DNA from: Rhodothermia bacterium
GTDB lineage: Bacteria > Bacteroidota > Rhodothermia > Rhodothermales > JAAAOL01
NCBI GenBank assembly: GCA_030428385.1
Contig: JAUIDY010000005.1
Span: 1 to 64,000, forward strand
Direction: 5' to 3'
Length of the DNA: 64,000 nt
Part shown: one piece after another, positions 24,492-34,113 of the stretch
Layout: every line of letters begins with the position of its first letter
How positions within the stretch are numbered: the stretch's first letter is position 1
Program-made: the position numbers and the translations under genes
The notes under the pieces: generated by a model
Told to the model about the DNA's origin: nothing
What the model saw: the letters and a program-made list of their open reading frames with translations, nothing else
Databases searched by the model: none

Positions 24492-25112
24492 CTAAGCGGA
24501 TAGCTTAAACGTAATCGGCAACGACATCTTGACCTTCACTACTTTACCGCGCTGTTTGCCCGGTGTAAAGCGCAGCGTTTGAACGACGCGCACGGCTTCT
24601 TCATCACACCCGGCTTCAATACCGCGCACCACCCTTGGATTCTGGATTTTGCCTTCCTCATCAACGACAAACTGCACGATGACCCGACCTTGCACACCGG
24701 CTCGTCTTGCGGAGGCTGGGTACCGGAGGTGGCGCTGAATAGATGCCAACCCACCCACCAGTTGTGGCATTTGTTCGACGACAACGAACACCTCAGGCTC
24801 CGGCATTTCTTCATCGTAGCAATCACAGGGTGGAGGTGGTGGAAGAAGCTCTGCTTCGGTGAGGTTGATATTCAGCGTTGCTGCGGGGAGCGAGAGCGGG
24901 CGTAGCGTTGTGATGGCTAGAGGTCGGGGTGGTAGAGACGGGATAACAGGACGCACGATCAACTCGTGACCAAAAGCGGTGATATGCCAGGGCAACGTCC
25001 AAGACCTTCTTATTTGGGAGAATGCAAGAAACAGGAACATTAGCACGACCAACGCGAGCAAGGTGCGCACTTGGGAAGACCGGGTAGCAAGATCAGAAGT
25101 CATAACGAACAC
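24492..25112 (-). CDS. TonB-like energy transducer
   Basis: A 206-residue protein with one N-terminal membrane segment (about 17-35, [15 protein letters not shown]), a proline-rich periplasmic spacer with LLPPPPPC around residues 88-95, and a TonB C-terminal domain from about 118: [57 protein letters not shown]. It passes proton-motive force from ExbBD to outer-membrane TonB-dependent transporters. No exbB, exbD or receptor gene is adjacent. An in-frame ATG at 25103 is an alternative start. It diverges from typA. Confidence 0.9.
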   Translation of the reverse strand: MFVMTSDLATRSSQVRTLLALVVLMFLFLAFSQIRRSWTLPWHITAFGHELIVRPVIPSLPPRPLAITTLRPLSLPAATLNINLTEAELLPPPPPCDCYDEEMPEPEVFVVVEQMPQLVGGLASIQRHLRYPASARRAGVQGRVIVQFVVDEEGKIQNPRVVRGIEAGCDEEAVRVVQTLRFTPGKQRGKVVKVKMSLPITFKLSA

Positions 25113-25185
25113 CTCGTCAGGCAGAACAGCGGGTATTACCCAGACACCAGCGGTATGCCCAAGTTGCTTTTATACAACCCATCTT

Positions 25186-27012
25186 ATGCAACAACACAAC
25201 CTTCGAAATATCGCCATCGTCGCCCACGTCGACCATGGCAAAACAACCCTCGTGGACGCCATGCTGTGGCAAAGCGGGCTCTTTCGCGATAACCAGGACG
25301 TGCCCAACCGGGTGATGGACTCGATGGACCTGGAGCGCGAGAAGGGCATCACCATCATGGCGAAAAACACAGCGGTGCGCTACGGCGACGTTAAAATCAA
25401 CATCGTCGATACGCCGGGGCACGCCGACTTTGGCGGCGAGGTGGAGCGGACGCTGCGTATGGTGGACGGCATCATGCTGTTAGTGGACGCCGCCGAAGGG
25501 CCACTGCCGCAGACACGCTTTGTGCTCTCGAAGGCGCTGGCGCTGGGGTTGCCCGCCATCGTCGTTATCAACAAAGTCGATCGGCAGGATGCCCGTCCCG
25601 AAGCCGTGCTGGACGAAGTGTACGACCTGTTCATCGACCTCGGCGCGTCGGAGGAGCAGATTGATTTCCCCGTGCGCTATACCATCGCCCCGGCGGGACA
25701 AAGCACCACCGAGGTCGGCGGCGAGATGACCGACCTCCGCCCGCTGTTCGAGGCCATCCTCGACACCATCCCAGCGCCCGTCGGCGACCCCGATGCTTCG
25801 CTGCAGGTACTGGTCACCAACGTGCAGCCCGACCCGTACCGGGGGGCGCTGGCCATCGGCCGGGTGGTTCAAGGTACGCTCCGCAACCGCCAGCGTGTGA
25901 CGCTTTGTCACCGCGATGATACCACCCATGTTGTCGAAGTCACGTCGCTGTTTGTCAACGAAGGGCTCGACCGGGCCGAGGTGGACGAAGCCGGGCCGGG
26001 CGACATCGTAGCCGTGGGCGGGATGCAGGGCATCGGGCTGGGCGAAAGCCTTGCCGCCCCCGACGACCCGCAGCCGCTGGAGCCACTGCATGTGGACGAG
26101 CCGACGATGTCGATGGAGTTTCGCATCAACGACGGGCCATTTTCCGGGCGTGAGGGCAAGTACGTGACGAGCCGTAACCTGCGCGACCGGCTGTTCAAAG
26201 AGGCCGAGAACAACCTGTCGATGAAGGTCGAGGAAACCAACACCGCCGACACGTTTCAGGTGTACGGGCGCGGCGAGTTGCAGATGGCAATCCTTATCGA
26301 GCAGATGCGCCGTGAGGGCTTCGAGTTTTGCGTGGGCATGCCGCAGGTGATCACCCGCCGCGTCGAAGGCACGCTGCATGAGCCGTTTGAAAGCGCCCTC
26401 ATCGACGTGCCCGAGGAGTTTATGGGCGTGGTAATGGAGAAGCTGGGCCGCCGGAAGGGTTCGCTGCGCAACATGATCAACAACGGTTCCGGGCGGGTGC
26501 GGTTGGAGTTTTCGATCCCCAGCCGCGGCCTCATCGGCTACCGTACCGAGTTCCTCACCGACACCAAAGGCACCGGCATCCTGACGCACCTGTTCGACGC
26601 GTTCCGTCCGTGGGCCGGCGACATTTCGCACCGCTCCACCGGCGGGCTGGTGGCCGACCGCGCAGGCAAAGCCACGAGCTACGCCATTCTCAACCTGCAA
26701 GAGCGCGGGCAACTGTTCGTGGGGCCGCAAGACCCGGTGTACGAAGGTATGATTGTCGGCGAAAACAGCCGCGACGTGGACCTCGATGTAAACATCACCA
26801 AGGAGAAGAAGCTGACCAATATGCGCGCCGCCTCCGGCGATGTACTGGAGCGCCTGACGCCGCCGCGCCGCATGAGCCTGGAAGAAGCCATCGAGTTTAT
26901 CCGCGAAGACGAACTGATCGAAGTGGCACCGACCAGCTTCCGCCTGCGCAAACGCTACCTCAACCCACACGATCGCAAGCGGTTTGATAAAGGCGGCGTG
27001 GCGCAAGCTTAA
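25186..27012 (+). CDS. typA: Translational GTPase TypA/BipA
   Basis: A 608-residue translation-factor GTPase. G1 is [15 protein letters not shown] (residues 11-25), the switch-II G3 is [15 protein letters not shown], and G4 is NKVDR. The TypA-specific C-terminus is present: [19 protein letters not shown], ending [14 protein letters not shown]. TypA binds the ribosome and helps assembly and stress or low-temperature translation. The frame is open to 24979, but ATG 25186 ([19 protein letters not shown]) gives the family N-terminus. Confidence 0.97.
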   Translation: MQQHNLRNIAIVAHVDHGKTTLVDAMLWQSGLFRDNQDVPNRVMDSMDLEREKGITIMAKNTAVRYGDVKINIVDTPGHADFGGEVERTLRMVDGIMLLVDAAEGPLPQTRFVLSKALALGLPAIVVINKVDRQDARPEAVLDEVYDLFIDLGASEEQIDFPVRYTIAPAGQSTTEVGGEMTDLRPLFEAILDTIPAPVGDPDASLQVLVTNVQPDPYRGALAIGRVVQGTLRNRQRVTLCHRDDTTHVVEVTSLFVNEGLDRAEVDEAGPGDIVAVGGMQGIGLGESLAAPDDPQPLEPLHVDEPTMSMEFRINDGPFSGREGKYVTSRNLRDRLFKEAENNLSMKVEETNTADTFQVYGRGELQMAILIEQMRREGFEFCVGMPQVITRRVEGTLHEPFESALIDVPEEFMGVVMEKLGRRKGSLRNMINNGSGRVRLEFSIPSRGLIGYRTEFLTDTKGTGILTHLFDAFRPWAGDISHRSTGGLVADRAGKATSYAILNLQERGQLFVGPQDPVYEGMIVGENSRDVDLDVNITKEKKLTNMRAASGDVLERLTPPRRMSLEEAIEFIREDELIEVAPTSFRLRKRYLNPHDRKRFDKGGVAQA

Positions 27013-27439
27013 ATAGGCTCCGTGCGTTTAGGGGAGTTACCTCAGGCGGAGGGTGAAAGACTTTCGGTGCACGGACGGTGTGTCTGTGGCTCACGGCTAC
27101 CATTCCAGTCCTTTAGCAGTGCGTGTGCGGTGTGTGTACCCATCGTTCAACGCGTGTTGCTTGCTCGAACGGACGAACGTGCCGGTCCACCAAGCGAATA
27201 CCAGTTGCCAGTAGGTCCATTCGTAAATGGCCGTTCGCCTTCATGATCGTGCCGTTGTGGCATTCAGGTACGTAGAACGGGTCAAACTCTGGATCGAACG
27301 TGGATGATTCCCTTCCATAATGCCGGGGTCACAGTTCGTTTACCGAGCGATGACAATATGCTAACAAAACGGTGAGGACAACGTGCTGGATGTGCCCTTA
27401 TCCTGCTGCCTCGTCTTATCAGAACTCACCCAAAGCAGC
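27013..27439. other. Gap between typA and the choice-of-anchor protein
   Basis: About 430 bp. Short frames exist on both strands, but none has a recognisable product. I see no clear terminator, repeat or RNA gene. Confidence 0.4.
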
Positions 27440-29341
27440 ATGTCCACTTGTTTCTCCTCGGCCCGCCTTTTTCTTCTTTTTGCGGTAGCGCTTGTCGTTT
27501 TGACACCTGCTTCGCATGCCCAACTTTCTCCCATCGGAAGTTACCGTTCGGCAATTTTCGGCGAGGGGGCCGCTGAAATTACAGCCTACGATGCGCAAAG
27601 CCAGCGCCTCTTCTTTGTCAACGCCTTTTCCCAAACGGTCGACGTCCTCGACGTCCGTAACCCAGCAAATCCCTCCTTCTTGTTTTCCATTGACATCTCC
27701 CGTTTTGGCGACCAGGCCAACAGTGTAGCCGCCCACAATGGCCTCGTCGCCATTGCCGTCCAAAACAACGATGCCCAGGCGCGTGGACGTGTCGTCTTTG
27801 TCAACGCCGATGGCGACGTTCGCGGCATGGTTACCGTAGGAGCCCTGCCCGACATGGTGGCGTTCACGCCCGATGGTAAACACGTCGTCGTTGCCAACGA
27901 AGGAGAGCCCAATGATGAGTACGACGTCGATCCCGAGGGTAGCATTAGCATCATTACACTGCCGGAACTAAACGACCCCGTTGCGGGCATTGGGAGACCC
28001 GTGTTGCGCCATCAAACGCTTACGACATCCACGGTCCGTACGGCTACCTTCACAGCCTTCTCAGAAAACACCCTCGACCCGTCCGTTCGCATCTTTGGCC
28101 CCGGTGCCACGGTGGCCCAGGACCTGGAACCCGAATACGTCGCCATCTCACCAGATGGAAGCACCGCCTGGGTGTCGCTCCAGGAGAACAACGCGTTGGC
28201 GGTGGTCGACATTGCACGTGCGACCATCACCGACATCGTCGGGTTGGGTTTCAAAGACCACCGTCTTGCCGAAAATGCACTAGATGTTAGCAACCGGGAT
28301 GATGCCATCAACATCACAACGTGGCCCGTGTACGGAATGTACCAGCCCGATGCCATCGCTACCTTCATCGCGGGCGAAGAAACCTACATCATTTCGGCAA
28401 ACGAAGGAGATTCGCGCGACTACGATGGGTTCTCCGAAGAGGAACGCGTAGGCGATCTTCTCCTTGATGCATCCGCCTTTCCTGATGCCGCCACACTCCA
28501 ACTTGACGAAAACCTTGGCCGCTTAAAGGTCACCTCCACCCGAGGAGACATCGATGGAGACGGTGACTACGATGAACTCTATGCGTTTGGCGCGCGCTCT
28601 TTTTCTATCTGGAATGCCGATGGTACGCTTGTGTATGACAGCGGCAGCGATCTGGAGCAGCTGATCGCGGCAGAAGAGCCAGACAACTTTAACGCCACCG
28701 ACGACGAGAACGACTCCTTCGATGACCGAAGCGATGACAAAGGCCCCGAGCCCGAAGGGGTTGTCGTAGGCGTCGTCGATGGCCGCACGTTTGCTTTCCT
28801 TGGTCTCGAGCGGGTGGGCGGCATCTTGGTCGTTGAGGTGACAAACCCTGCCAATCCAACCATCTTGCAGTATGTCAACTCACGCATTTTCTCTGGCGAA
28901 CCAGAGGATGACATGGCCGGCAACCTGAGTCCCGAAGGATTGCTGTTTATCGACGCTGCCGACAGCCCAACCCAGGCGCCGCTCCTGGTTGTTTCGTACG
29001 AAGTCAGTGGAAGTGTCGAGATTTTTGAGTTTGCCACGCCTCCGGGCACGTATGCCAGCAAACAATCCATCTCCTCGACAAGCTCTGTACAGCTTGCGGG
29101 GTACCCCAACCCGTTTAATCCCACAACGCGTGTGTCCTTCCATCTGGCTACGGCCCAAACCATCCGTGCGGCCATTTACGACGCCCTCGGTAGGGAGGTC
29201 GCCCTTCTGGGCACCGGGCCGCACGCTGCAGGTACCCACACGGCAACGTTTGATGCCTCGCACTTACCCAGCGGGATGTACTTCGTGCGCGTACAGTCGC
29301 CCAGTGAAGTCCAGGTACTTCCCCTCACCCTCTTGAAATAA
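27440..29341 (+). CDS. Secreted choice-of-anchor I protein with T9SS sorting domain
   Basis: A 633-residue protein with a signal peptide (ARLFLLFAVALVVLTPASHA). The body is a beta-propeller-like domain of the choice-of-anchor I family, seen beside alkaline phosphatases: VVVANEGEPND, EPEYVAISPDG, WVSLQENNALAVVDI, ISANEGDSRDY, KGPEPEGVVVG, FLGLERVGGILV. The C-terminus is a T9SS type A sorting module: YPNPFNPTTRVSFHL, IYDALGREVALL, LPSGMYFVRVQ. It is likely a surface or secreted protein; any phosphoesterase activity is unproven. ATG 27440 is chosen for the signal peptide. Confidence 0.92.
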   Translation: MSTCFSSARLFLLFAVALVVLTPASHAQLSPIGSYRSAIFGEGAAEITAYDAQSQRLFFVNAFSQTVDVLDVRNPANPSFLFSIDISRFGDQANSVAAHNGLVAIAVQNNDAQARGRVVFVNADGDVRGMVTVGALPDMVAFTPDGKHVVVANEGEPNDEYDVDPEGSISIITLPELNDPVAGIGRPVLRHQTLTTSTVRTATFTAFSENTLDPSVRIFGPGATVAQDLEPEYVAISPDGSTAWVSLQENNALAVVDIARATITDIVGLGFKDHRLAENALDVSNRDDAINITTWPVYGMYQPDAIATFIAGEETYIISANEGDSRDYDGFSEEERVGDLLLDASAFPDAATLQLDENLGRLKVTSTRGDIDGDGDYDELYAFGARSFSIWNADGTLVYDSGSDLEQLIAAEEPDNFNATDDENDSFDDRSDDKGPEPEGVVVGVVDGRTFAFLGLERVGGILVVEVTNPANPTILQYVNSRIFSGEPEDDMAGNLSPEGLLFIDAADSPTQAPLLVVSYEVSGSVEIFEFATPPGTYASKQSISSTSSVQLAGYPNPFNPTTRVSFHLATAQTIRAAIYDALGREVALLGTGPHAAGTHTATFDASHLPSGMYFVRVQSPSEVQVLPLTLLK

Positions 29342-29359
29342 CCTCGCCAGTTGCTACCT

Positions 29360-29406
29360 AAAACAGAAAACGCCCACCAACGAATGGCTGGGCGTTTTCT
29401 GTTTTA
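29360..29406. terminator. Bidirectional terminator hairpin
   Basis: AAAACAGAAAACGCCCA and TGGGCGTTTTCTGTTTT form a 17-bp stem around a 13-nt loop. The A-run on the left and the T-run on the right make it work in both directions. Confidence 0.85.
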
Positions 29407-29483
29407 CCCCTTGTCAGAGCATTAACACTTGTTTATTCCTACGTTGTGAGCTTGCAGTGTCTTCCTGAACCTGGAGGGATGTG

Positions 29484-29849
29484 ATGCGCCTGATCCTCGT
29501 CTACAACGCCAACGCTGGACTCTTTAGCGCCCTCACGGATACAGCGCACAAGATCCTCTCGCCGGAGACCTATGAATGCCGTCTCTGTTTTCACACCTAC
29601 GGCACCTTCGGCATGCTGCGCCCGTGGAAAGAATTTCTGGAGCAGCTGGGTATCCCGCTGGCGTTTTATCACCGCAATGAGTTCCGTTCGGCGTTTCCGC
29701 AGTCTCAGGTTGCGTTGCCGGTGATATTGAAAGAGGAGGAAGGTGAATACAGCCCTCTGGTTTCGGCAGAGGACATTAATGCGTGTGAAAACCTCGATGA
29801 ACTGATGGAGAAAGTGACAGCGGGGTTGGAGAAAGGAGATGTGACATAG
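29484..29849 (+). CDS. Conserved small protein, function unknown
   Basis: A 121-residue soluble protein starting MRLILVYNANAGLFSALTD, then AHKILSPETYECRLC and YGTFGMLRPWKEF. I recognise the opening LVYNANAGL...HKIxSPxTYxCxLC...GxFGM as a conserved small family that databases sometimes label GTPase. No P-loop is present, so I would not use that name. Two cysteines lie in ECRLC. It has its own promoter region after the terminator and is followed 55 bp later by another small gene. Confidence 0.7.
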   Translation: MRLILVYNANAGLFSALTDTAHKILSPETYECRLCFHTYGTFGMLRPWKEFLEQLGIPLAFYHRNEFRSAFPQSQVALPVILKEEEGEYSPLVSAEDINACENLDELMEKVTAGLEKGDVT

Positions 29850-29903
29850 GTTGAACCACATCCGTGCATTTTGCAGTTTATACATCGTTCATACAATGTT
29901 GCT

Positions 29904-30176
29904 ATGGCTTACCATCTGATCGGGAAATACGTCCGCGTACATCTGTATTCGCATGCCGGGCACATGCTGGGCAGTCTCACCGGGCGCGTCGCTGATATTA
30001 GCTTAGATGTGGAGGTGGCTCCCGGCATGAAAAAAGACCTCGCCTACGTCGTGGACATTGAAACCGGCGGCGACGAGCCGTACCGCAACAGCAACGGCGT
30101 GGAAAACGAGGCCTGGTTCGCCGTGCAGGACCTCGAAATTATCGAAAAAGACCAGCCGCGCTTCTTTCCGAATTGA
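29904..30176 (+). CDS. Conserved 90-residue protein, function unknown
   Basis: A 90-residue acidic protein with beta-type pattern: LIGKYVRVHLYSHAGHMLGS, LTGRVADISLDVEVAPGM, LAYVVDIETGGD. It ends in VQDLEIIEKDQPRFFPN. The small beta-barrel pattern could be SH3-like. It overlaps the following gene's start by a few bases (TTG 30173 within the stop region), so the two are translationally coupled. Confidence 0.55.
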   Translation: MAYHLIGKYVRVHLYSHAGHMLGSLTGRVADISLDVEVAPGMKKDLAYVVDIETGGDEPYRNSNGVENEAWFAVQDLEIIEKDQPRFFPN

Positions 30177-30865
30177 AACCGCTCTGTGTTGTGGAAGAAT
30201 CAACCGCCTTTATCGAGGCCATCAAAACAGGCGATGTTGATCAGGTAGCCGCCCTGTTGGAACAGCATCCTGCGCTTGTCTCGGCACGGACTGAGCAAGG
30301 CGTTTCGGTGATCATGCTGGCGTGTTATATGCAGCAAACCGCCGTGTTGGAGGTGCTGCTGGCACAAAAGCCTACGCTGACGCTGCACGAAGCCGCCGCC
30401 ATGGGTCTCACCGCGCAGGTAGCCGCATGGCTCGACGCAGATCCTTCGTCCATCAATAGCTTCACCCCCGATGGGTTTGCGTCGCTGGGATTGGCAGCCT
30501 TCTTCGGGCGGCTTGAGACGTTGACGCTGCTGCTCGAACGTGGGGCCGCGGTCAACACGACGTCGCAGAATGCCATCCAGGTGCGCCCGCTTCACAGCGC
30601 CGTGGCCCACCGGAATCCAGCGGTGGCGTTGCAGATGGCCGAGCAACTGCTGGCGCATGGCGTGGACGTGAACGTCGCCCAGCAAGGCGGGTGGACGCCC
30701 TTGCACCAGGCCGCCGCCCACAACCACACGGCAATGGTGGACCTGTTGCTGCAACATGGATCGGATCGCACGGCACGCAGCGACGACGGCAAAACCCCTG
30801 CCGACATGGCGCGTCAGCAAGGACACACGGACCTAGCCCATGAGCTTGCGCTAGCGGAAACCTAA
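30173..30865 (+). CDS. Ankyrin repeat protein
   Basis: About 224-230 residues of ankyrin repeats. Clear units are DGFASLGLAAFFGRLETLTL followed by LLERGAAVN, then VRPLHSAVAHRN, and GGWTPLHQAAAHNHTAMVDL followed by LLQHGSD, ending DDGKTPADMARQQGH. Such proteins bind other proteins. There is no ATG at the start: either TTG 30173 or GTG 30191 is used. The stop overlaps by four bases with the stop of the convergent mgsA gene. Confidence 0.88.
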   Translation: MKPLCVVEESTAFIEAIKTGDVDQVAALLEQHPALVSARTEQGVSVIMLACYMQQTAVLEVLLAQKPTLTLHEAAAMGLTAQVAAWLDADPSSINSFTPDGFASLGLAAFFGRLETLTLLLERGAAVNTTSQNAIQVRPLHSAVAHRNPAVALQMAEQLLAHGVDVNVAQQGGWTPLHQAAAHNHTAMVDLLLQHGSDRTARSDDGKTPADMARQQGHTDLAHELALAET

Positions 30866-31254
30866 TCGTTCCCCAGTACCTCGCCGCTCAGAATGCGGCG
30901 GGCAGTGGCGGTGTTGGTGGCCAGCGGGACGTTATGAACGTTGCAGGCCCGCATCAGCGTTTGGATGTCAGGGTCGTGCGGGTGTTTATCGAGCGGATCG
31001 ACGAAGAAAAAGACCGCCTGCACCGTGCCTTCGATCACTTCGGCGGCAATCTGAACGTCGCCGCCGAGGGGGCCGGAAAGATAGCGGTGCACCGTAAGGC
31101 CCGCTTCCTCCGAGAGCAGGGACCCGGTGGTGCCCGTCGCCACCAGTTCAAACTGAGCCAGCGCATCTTTGTGTTGTAAGGCAAAAGAGATCATCTCGGC
31201 CTTTTTGCCGTCGTGGGCAATCAAGGCAATTTTACGAATGGGATCGGCAGGCAT
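30862..31254 (-). CDS. mgsA: Methylglyoxal synthase
   Basis: A 130-residue enzyme that converts dihydroxyacetone phosphate to methylglyoxal and phosphate, a bypass of lower glycolysis. It carries IRKIALIAHDGKK, the phosphate loop ATGTTG, the SGPLGGD segment with the catalytic aspartate region, and FFFVDPLDKHPHDPDIQTL, all as in known MgsA proteins. The frame is open upstream to 31368, but the added N-terminus is not conserved and its far end touches a palindromic repeat, so ATG 31254 is preferred. Confidence 0.94.
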   Translation of the reverse strand: MPADPIRKIALIAHDGKKAEMISFALQHKDALAQFELVATGTTGSLLSEEAGLTVHRYLSGPLGGDVQIAAEVIEGTVQAVFFFVDPLDKHPHDPDIQTLMRACNVHNVPLATNTATARRILSGEVLGND

Positions 31255-31360
31255 GGCAGCGTCGTTGGGAAAAGGTGCCGCAATATATTCATTGATGCCG
31301 ACTGGTGTGGGGGTTATGTCGGCTGTTGGCATCGGGATTATTGGCTGCGCCTTTTGGTTG

Positions 31361-31410
31361 CCAGCCATGCGACGCGCCAGGGCACGTCGCTACGGGATCA
31401 TCAACACACG
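31361..31410. repeat. GCGACGYGCC...GGCACGTCGC palindromic repeat, copy 1
   Basis: GCGACGCGCCAGGGCACGTCGC at 31369-31390 is a near-perfect palindrome (one mismatched pair each side of the centre). With its flanks it matches the reverse complement of 41480-41535. Confidence 0.65.
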
Positions 31411-31414
31411 CACC

Positions 31415-31509
31415 GTTTCTCCCATTCCCCCTTTCCCATATTTCCCCATTCTCAAATTCCTCTTTTCCTGCATCCTCTTTTCCTCCTATCTTTCCTACTC
31501 CGCTTCCTA
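31415..31509. repeat. Pyrimidine-rich TTCCC tract before the kinase gene
   Basis: About 95 bp of nearly uninterrupted C and T with units like TTTCCCCATT and TTTTCCTCC, ending 17 bp before the kinase ATG. It is the complement type of the GGGAAG tracts found after other genes. Confidence 0.6.
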
Positions 31510-31525
31510 GAAGAACACAGACGCT

Positions 31526-33298
31526 ATGGCCTCGCAGCATTCGGATCCACTGGTAGGACAACAGATTGGTCGGTATGCCATTCAGTCTGTGCTGGGGCGG
31601 GGGGGCATGGGTGTGGTGTACAAGGCCTACGACACCGGCCTCGACCGCACCGTGGCGATCAAAACCATCACGGCCCACCTTGCCGAGGATAGTCAGTTTA
31701 TCCGCCGCTTCTGGACCGAGGCCAAGGCGATGGCCAAGCTGGAGACGCCGCACATCGTGAATGTGTACGACGTGGACGAGACGCCGCACGGGCTGTGGAT
31801 CTTGATGGAATATGTGGAAGGCCAGTCGCTCGGCGAACGCATCAAAACGGGCGGTCCTTTGTCGTGGAAAGAGGCGCTGCCTATCATTGAGCAAACGCTG
31901 CAAGGGTTTCGCTATGCCCACGAACGCGGGGTGCTGCACCGCGACGTGAAGCCGAGCAACGTGATGGTGACGCCGCGTGGGATGGTCAAAATCATGGATT
32001 TCGGTCTCGCCAAGGTGCATTCGGGCGAAAGCACGATGACGGTAGGGACGGGCGGGACGCTCTATTATATGGCCCCGGAGCAGGTGAAAGGGCTCTCTCA
32101 CGTGGATGCCCGCAGCGACCTCTATTCATGGGGAATGAGCTGTTATGAGATGCTGACGGGCGACATCCCGTTCGACAAATCGGAGAGCCAGTTCTCCATC
32201 ATGAATGCCATCATCAATGGGGAGTACCACAAGCCGCTCAACTTCCCGGCAGATGTCCCAGTGGCCTTGCAAGCGTTGATAAAGAAAGCCCTTGCGCTTG
32301 ACCCGGAAGCTCGGTTTCAGAGTGCCGACGAAATGCTGGAGGCACTGGCGGCGTTTGTGCGTGGGAAAGAGGGAGGAGAGGCCGTTCGGGTGTCTACGGT
32401 TGTACCCGAGGCGCCGGTACCCGCTGCTGATAAAAAGCCACAGCCTGCGTCGGAGCCTTCGTCATCAAGCGACAAAAAGAACAGGAAACCGCTCGTGGGG
32501 GCAGTTATTGCGCTGGTGGTGGTTTTGGGCGGGGCGTGGTGGCTGTGGGGCGACACACTGCTTATGTATTTAAACTCGGACATGGCCGATCACAACCGCC
32601 TCATCACCACGGAGCCGCCCGGCGCACGTGTGATGGTTAACGGCGTATGGATTGGGGAATCGCCGGTGGAGGTGCCGTTGGACCTGGTGGACTTTAGCGA
32701 TCAGGTGATGATGGTACACGTCCAGCACGAAGCCTACCGCAACATCAGCACCCGTACGGCAGCACGTAGCCTGCCCCTGCATTTTGCGCTGGAGCCCAGC
32801 GGGCGGCTCAACCTGAACATTGCCCCTCCCGATGCCCAGGTCTTGCTGAATGGGGAGCCGCTGGAGCGTACGCGGTGGTCGGATGTGGAGGTGACGGTGG
32901 GAAGCCATCAACTCACGGTTTCGCAGCCCGGTTTTGAGACCGTCGAGCGCATGGTGGAGGTGCAGCAAGGCATTATGCACCCGGTTGAAGTGCGGCTCCC
33001 TCCGGTGGAACGAGGGCGCAACCCGGTCATTGAAGGCTTGTTAACACCGGGACAGCAACCGCCACCACCGCCCAACCAGGCACCGGGCACATTGGAAATC
33101 ATCGCACGGCCCTGGGGCGACATTTACGTTGATGGCACGTTGCACCGGGAAGGGTGGGACCGGATTTTCAGCATTGAACTGCCGCCGGGAACGCACATCG
33201 TGCGCCTCGTGCATCCGCAGCTTGGAGTTTTCGACGAGGTCTTAACCCTTTCCTCGGGCGAGACCTTTCGTATTGATGTCGACATGAACGATCTGTAA
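31526..33298 (+). CDS. Membrane Ser/Thr protein kinase with C-terminal PEGA-like domains
   Basis: A 590-residue PknB-type kinase. The kinase domain (about 12-280) has GRGGMGVVYKA (glycine loop), VAIK (lysine), HRDVKPSNVM (catalytic loop) and DFGLAKV, then GTLYYMAPEQV. A proline/serine-rich juxtamembrane region leads to one membrane helix (about 326-345). The outside part has three PEGA-like beta domains: TTEPPGARVMVNGVWIGESP, APPDAQVLLNGEPL and RPWGDIYVDGTLHREGW. It is a membrane sensor kinase whose outer domains may bind envelope ligands. The next gene starts 20 bp later, so the two are probably one operon. Confidence 0.93.
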   Translation: MASQHSDPLVGQQIGRYAIQSVLGRGGMGVVYKAYDTGLDRTVAIKTITAHLAEDSQFIRRFWTEAKAMAKLETPHIVNVYDVDETPHGLWILMEYVEGQSLGERIKTGGPLSWKEALPIIEQTLQGFRYAHERGVLHRDVKPSNVMVTPRGMVKIMDFGLAKVHSGESTMTVGTGGTLYYMAPEQVKGLSHVDARSDLYSWGMSCYEMLTGDIPFDKSESQFSIMNAIINGEYHKPLNFPADVPVALQALIKKALALDPEARFQSADEMLEALAAFVRGKEGGEAVRVSTVVPEAPVPAADKKPQPASEPSSSSDKKNRKPLVGAVIALVVVLGGAWWLWGDTLLMYLNSDMADHNRLITTEPPGARVMVNGVWIGESPVEVPLDLVDFSDQVMMVHVQHEAYRNISTRTAARSLPLHFALEPSGRLNLNIAPPDAQVLLNGEPLERTRWSDVEVTVGSHQLTVSQPGFETVERMVEVQQGIMHPVEVRLPPVERGRNPVIEGLLTPGQQPPPPPNQAPGTLEIIARPWGDIYVDGTLHREGWDRIFSIELPPGTHIVRLVHPQLGVFDEVLTLSSGETFRIDVDMNDL

Positions 33299-33318
33299 CC
33301 GATGTGAAGGAGAACGCC

Positions 33319-34113
33319 ATGAAGTACCTGTTGGCTTGTTTGGGAATGCTGTTTCTGTGCAGCAGCGGTTCCGTATACGCGCAGCGCGGCGGCAACTGTG
33401 GGCGGTATGAAGATGCCCGTGAGCAGTATATCGTGGGTGCGTTTGATGACGCCATTTTTATGGCCCGCCAGTGCATCGACAACCCGCCCGAACTCACACG
33501 CGAGGCGATGCAGTACCTCTATCCGCTCCTCGTACAGGCCTACCTGGCCCAACCCCAGCGTGACATGGCGCGGGCGTCGATCCGCGAATTACACACCGCC
33601 CTGCCCGACTATCGCCCCGACCCGATCCAGGACCCGCCCTCGTATCACAAGCTGTTCTCCGAAGTCCTTGCCGACATCGCCGATCCGCCCATTCCCGCAG
33701 CGCCGCCCGCTACCGATGCCGTGCTGCTATATTTTGATACGCGGGAGTTGAATATCGACCAGGAAGTGGCGGTGCCGCGCATCGAGCCGCAGCTTCAGCG
33801 GGCGCTCACGCTCGAAGGCTTTGCCTTCACCAACCAGCCCGACCACGCCGATTTTCTGGTCGAACTGAACGCGGCCACGCGGGCCGGGGTGGAGCGCTAC
33901 GGGCGGCACAGCGCCTACGCCGACCTCATCATCACGGTCATCAATCCCCGCAATGGACTGGAACTGTACAAAGCCACGGTGCAGGATGTGCAAGGTCGTA
34001 ATGGGAGCGACTACACCGATGCGGGCCTGCGGGCCCTTTCCGCCGTGGCGGCAGGTTTCCGGCAGGAATACCTCGGTGAACTCGTCGATCAACTGCGGCA
34101 CGAAGCCCGCTAG
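33319..34113 (+). CDS. Exported protein of unknown function, paired with the kinase
   Basis: A 264-residue protein with a signal peptide cut after SGSVYAQ. The N-terminal half (residues 30-115) is a helical, TPR-like region with YEDAREQYIVGAFDDAIFMA and EAMQYLYPLLVQAYLA. The C-terminal half has alternating strands (VLLYFDTREL, DFLVELNAATRAG, ADLIITVINP) without a known name. The start ATG 33319 has AAGGAG upstream at good distance. Its position directly behind a PEGA-type kinase suggests a periplasmic partner or output of that kinase (inference). Its stop overlaps the stop of the next convergent gene by four bases. Confidence 0.8.
   Translation: MKYLLACLGMLFLCSSGSVYAQRGGNCGRYEDAREQYIVGAFDDAIFMARQCIDNPPELTREAMQYLYPLLVQAYLAQPQRDMARASIRELHTALPDYRPDPIQDPPSYHKLFSEVLADIADPPIPAAPPATDAVLLYFDTRELNIDQEVAVPRIEPQLQRALTLEGFAFTNQPDHADFLVELNAATRAGVERYGRHSAYADLIITVINPRNGLELYKATVQDVQGRNGSDYTDAGLRALSAVAAGFRQEYLGELVDQLRHEAR

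Noticed and set aside
25480-27006. 508-codon reverse-strand frame opposite typA
   Set aside because: It is a GC-driven shadow of a conserved GTPase gene without any known motif.
27022-27246. 74-codon forward frame after typA
   Set aside because: No domain, no ribosome-binding site, and no conservation that I can recognise.
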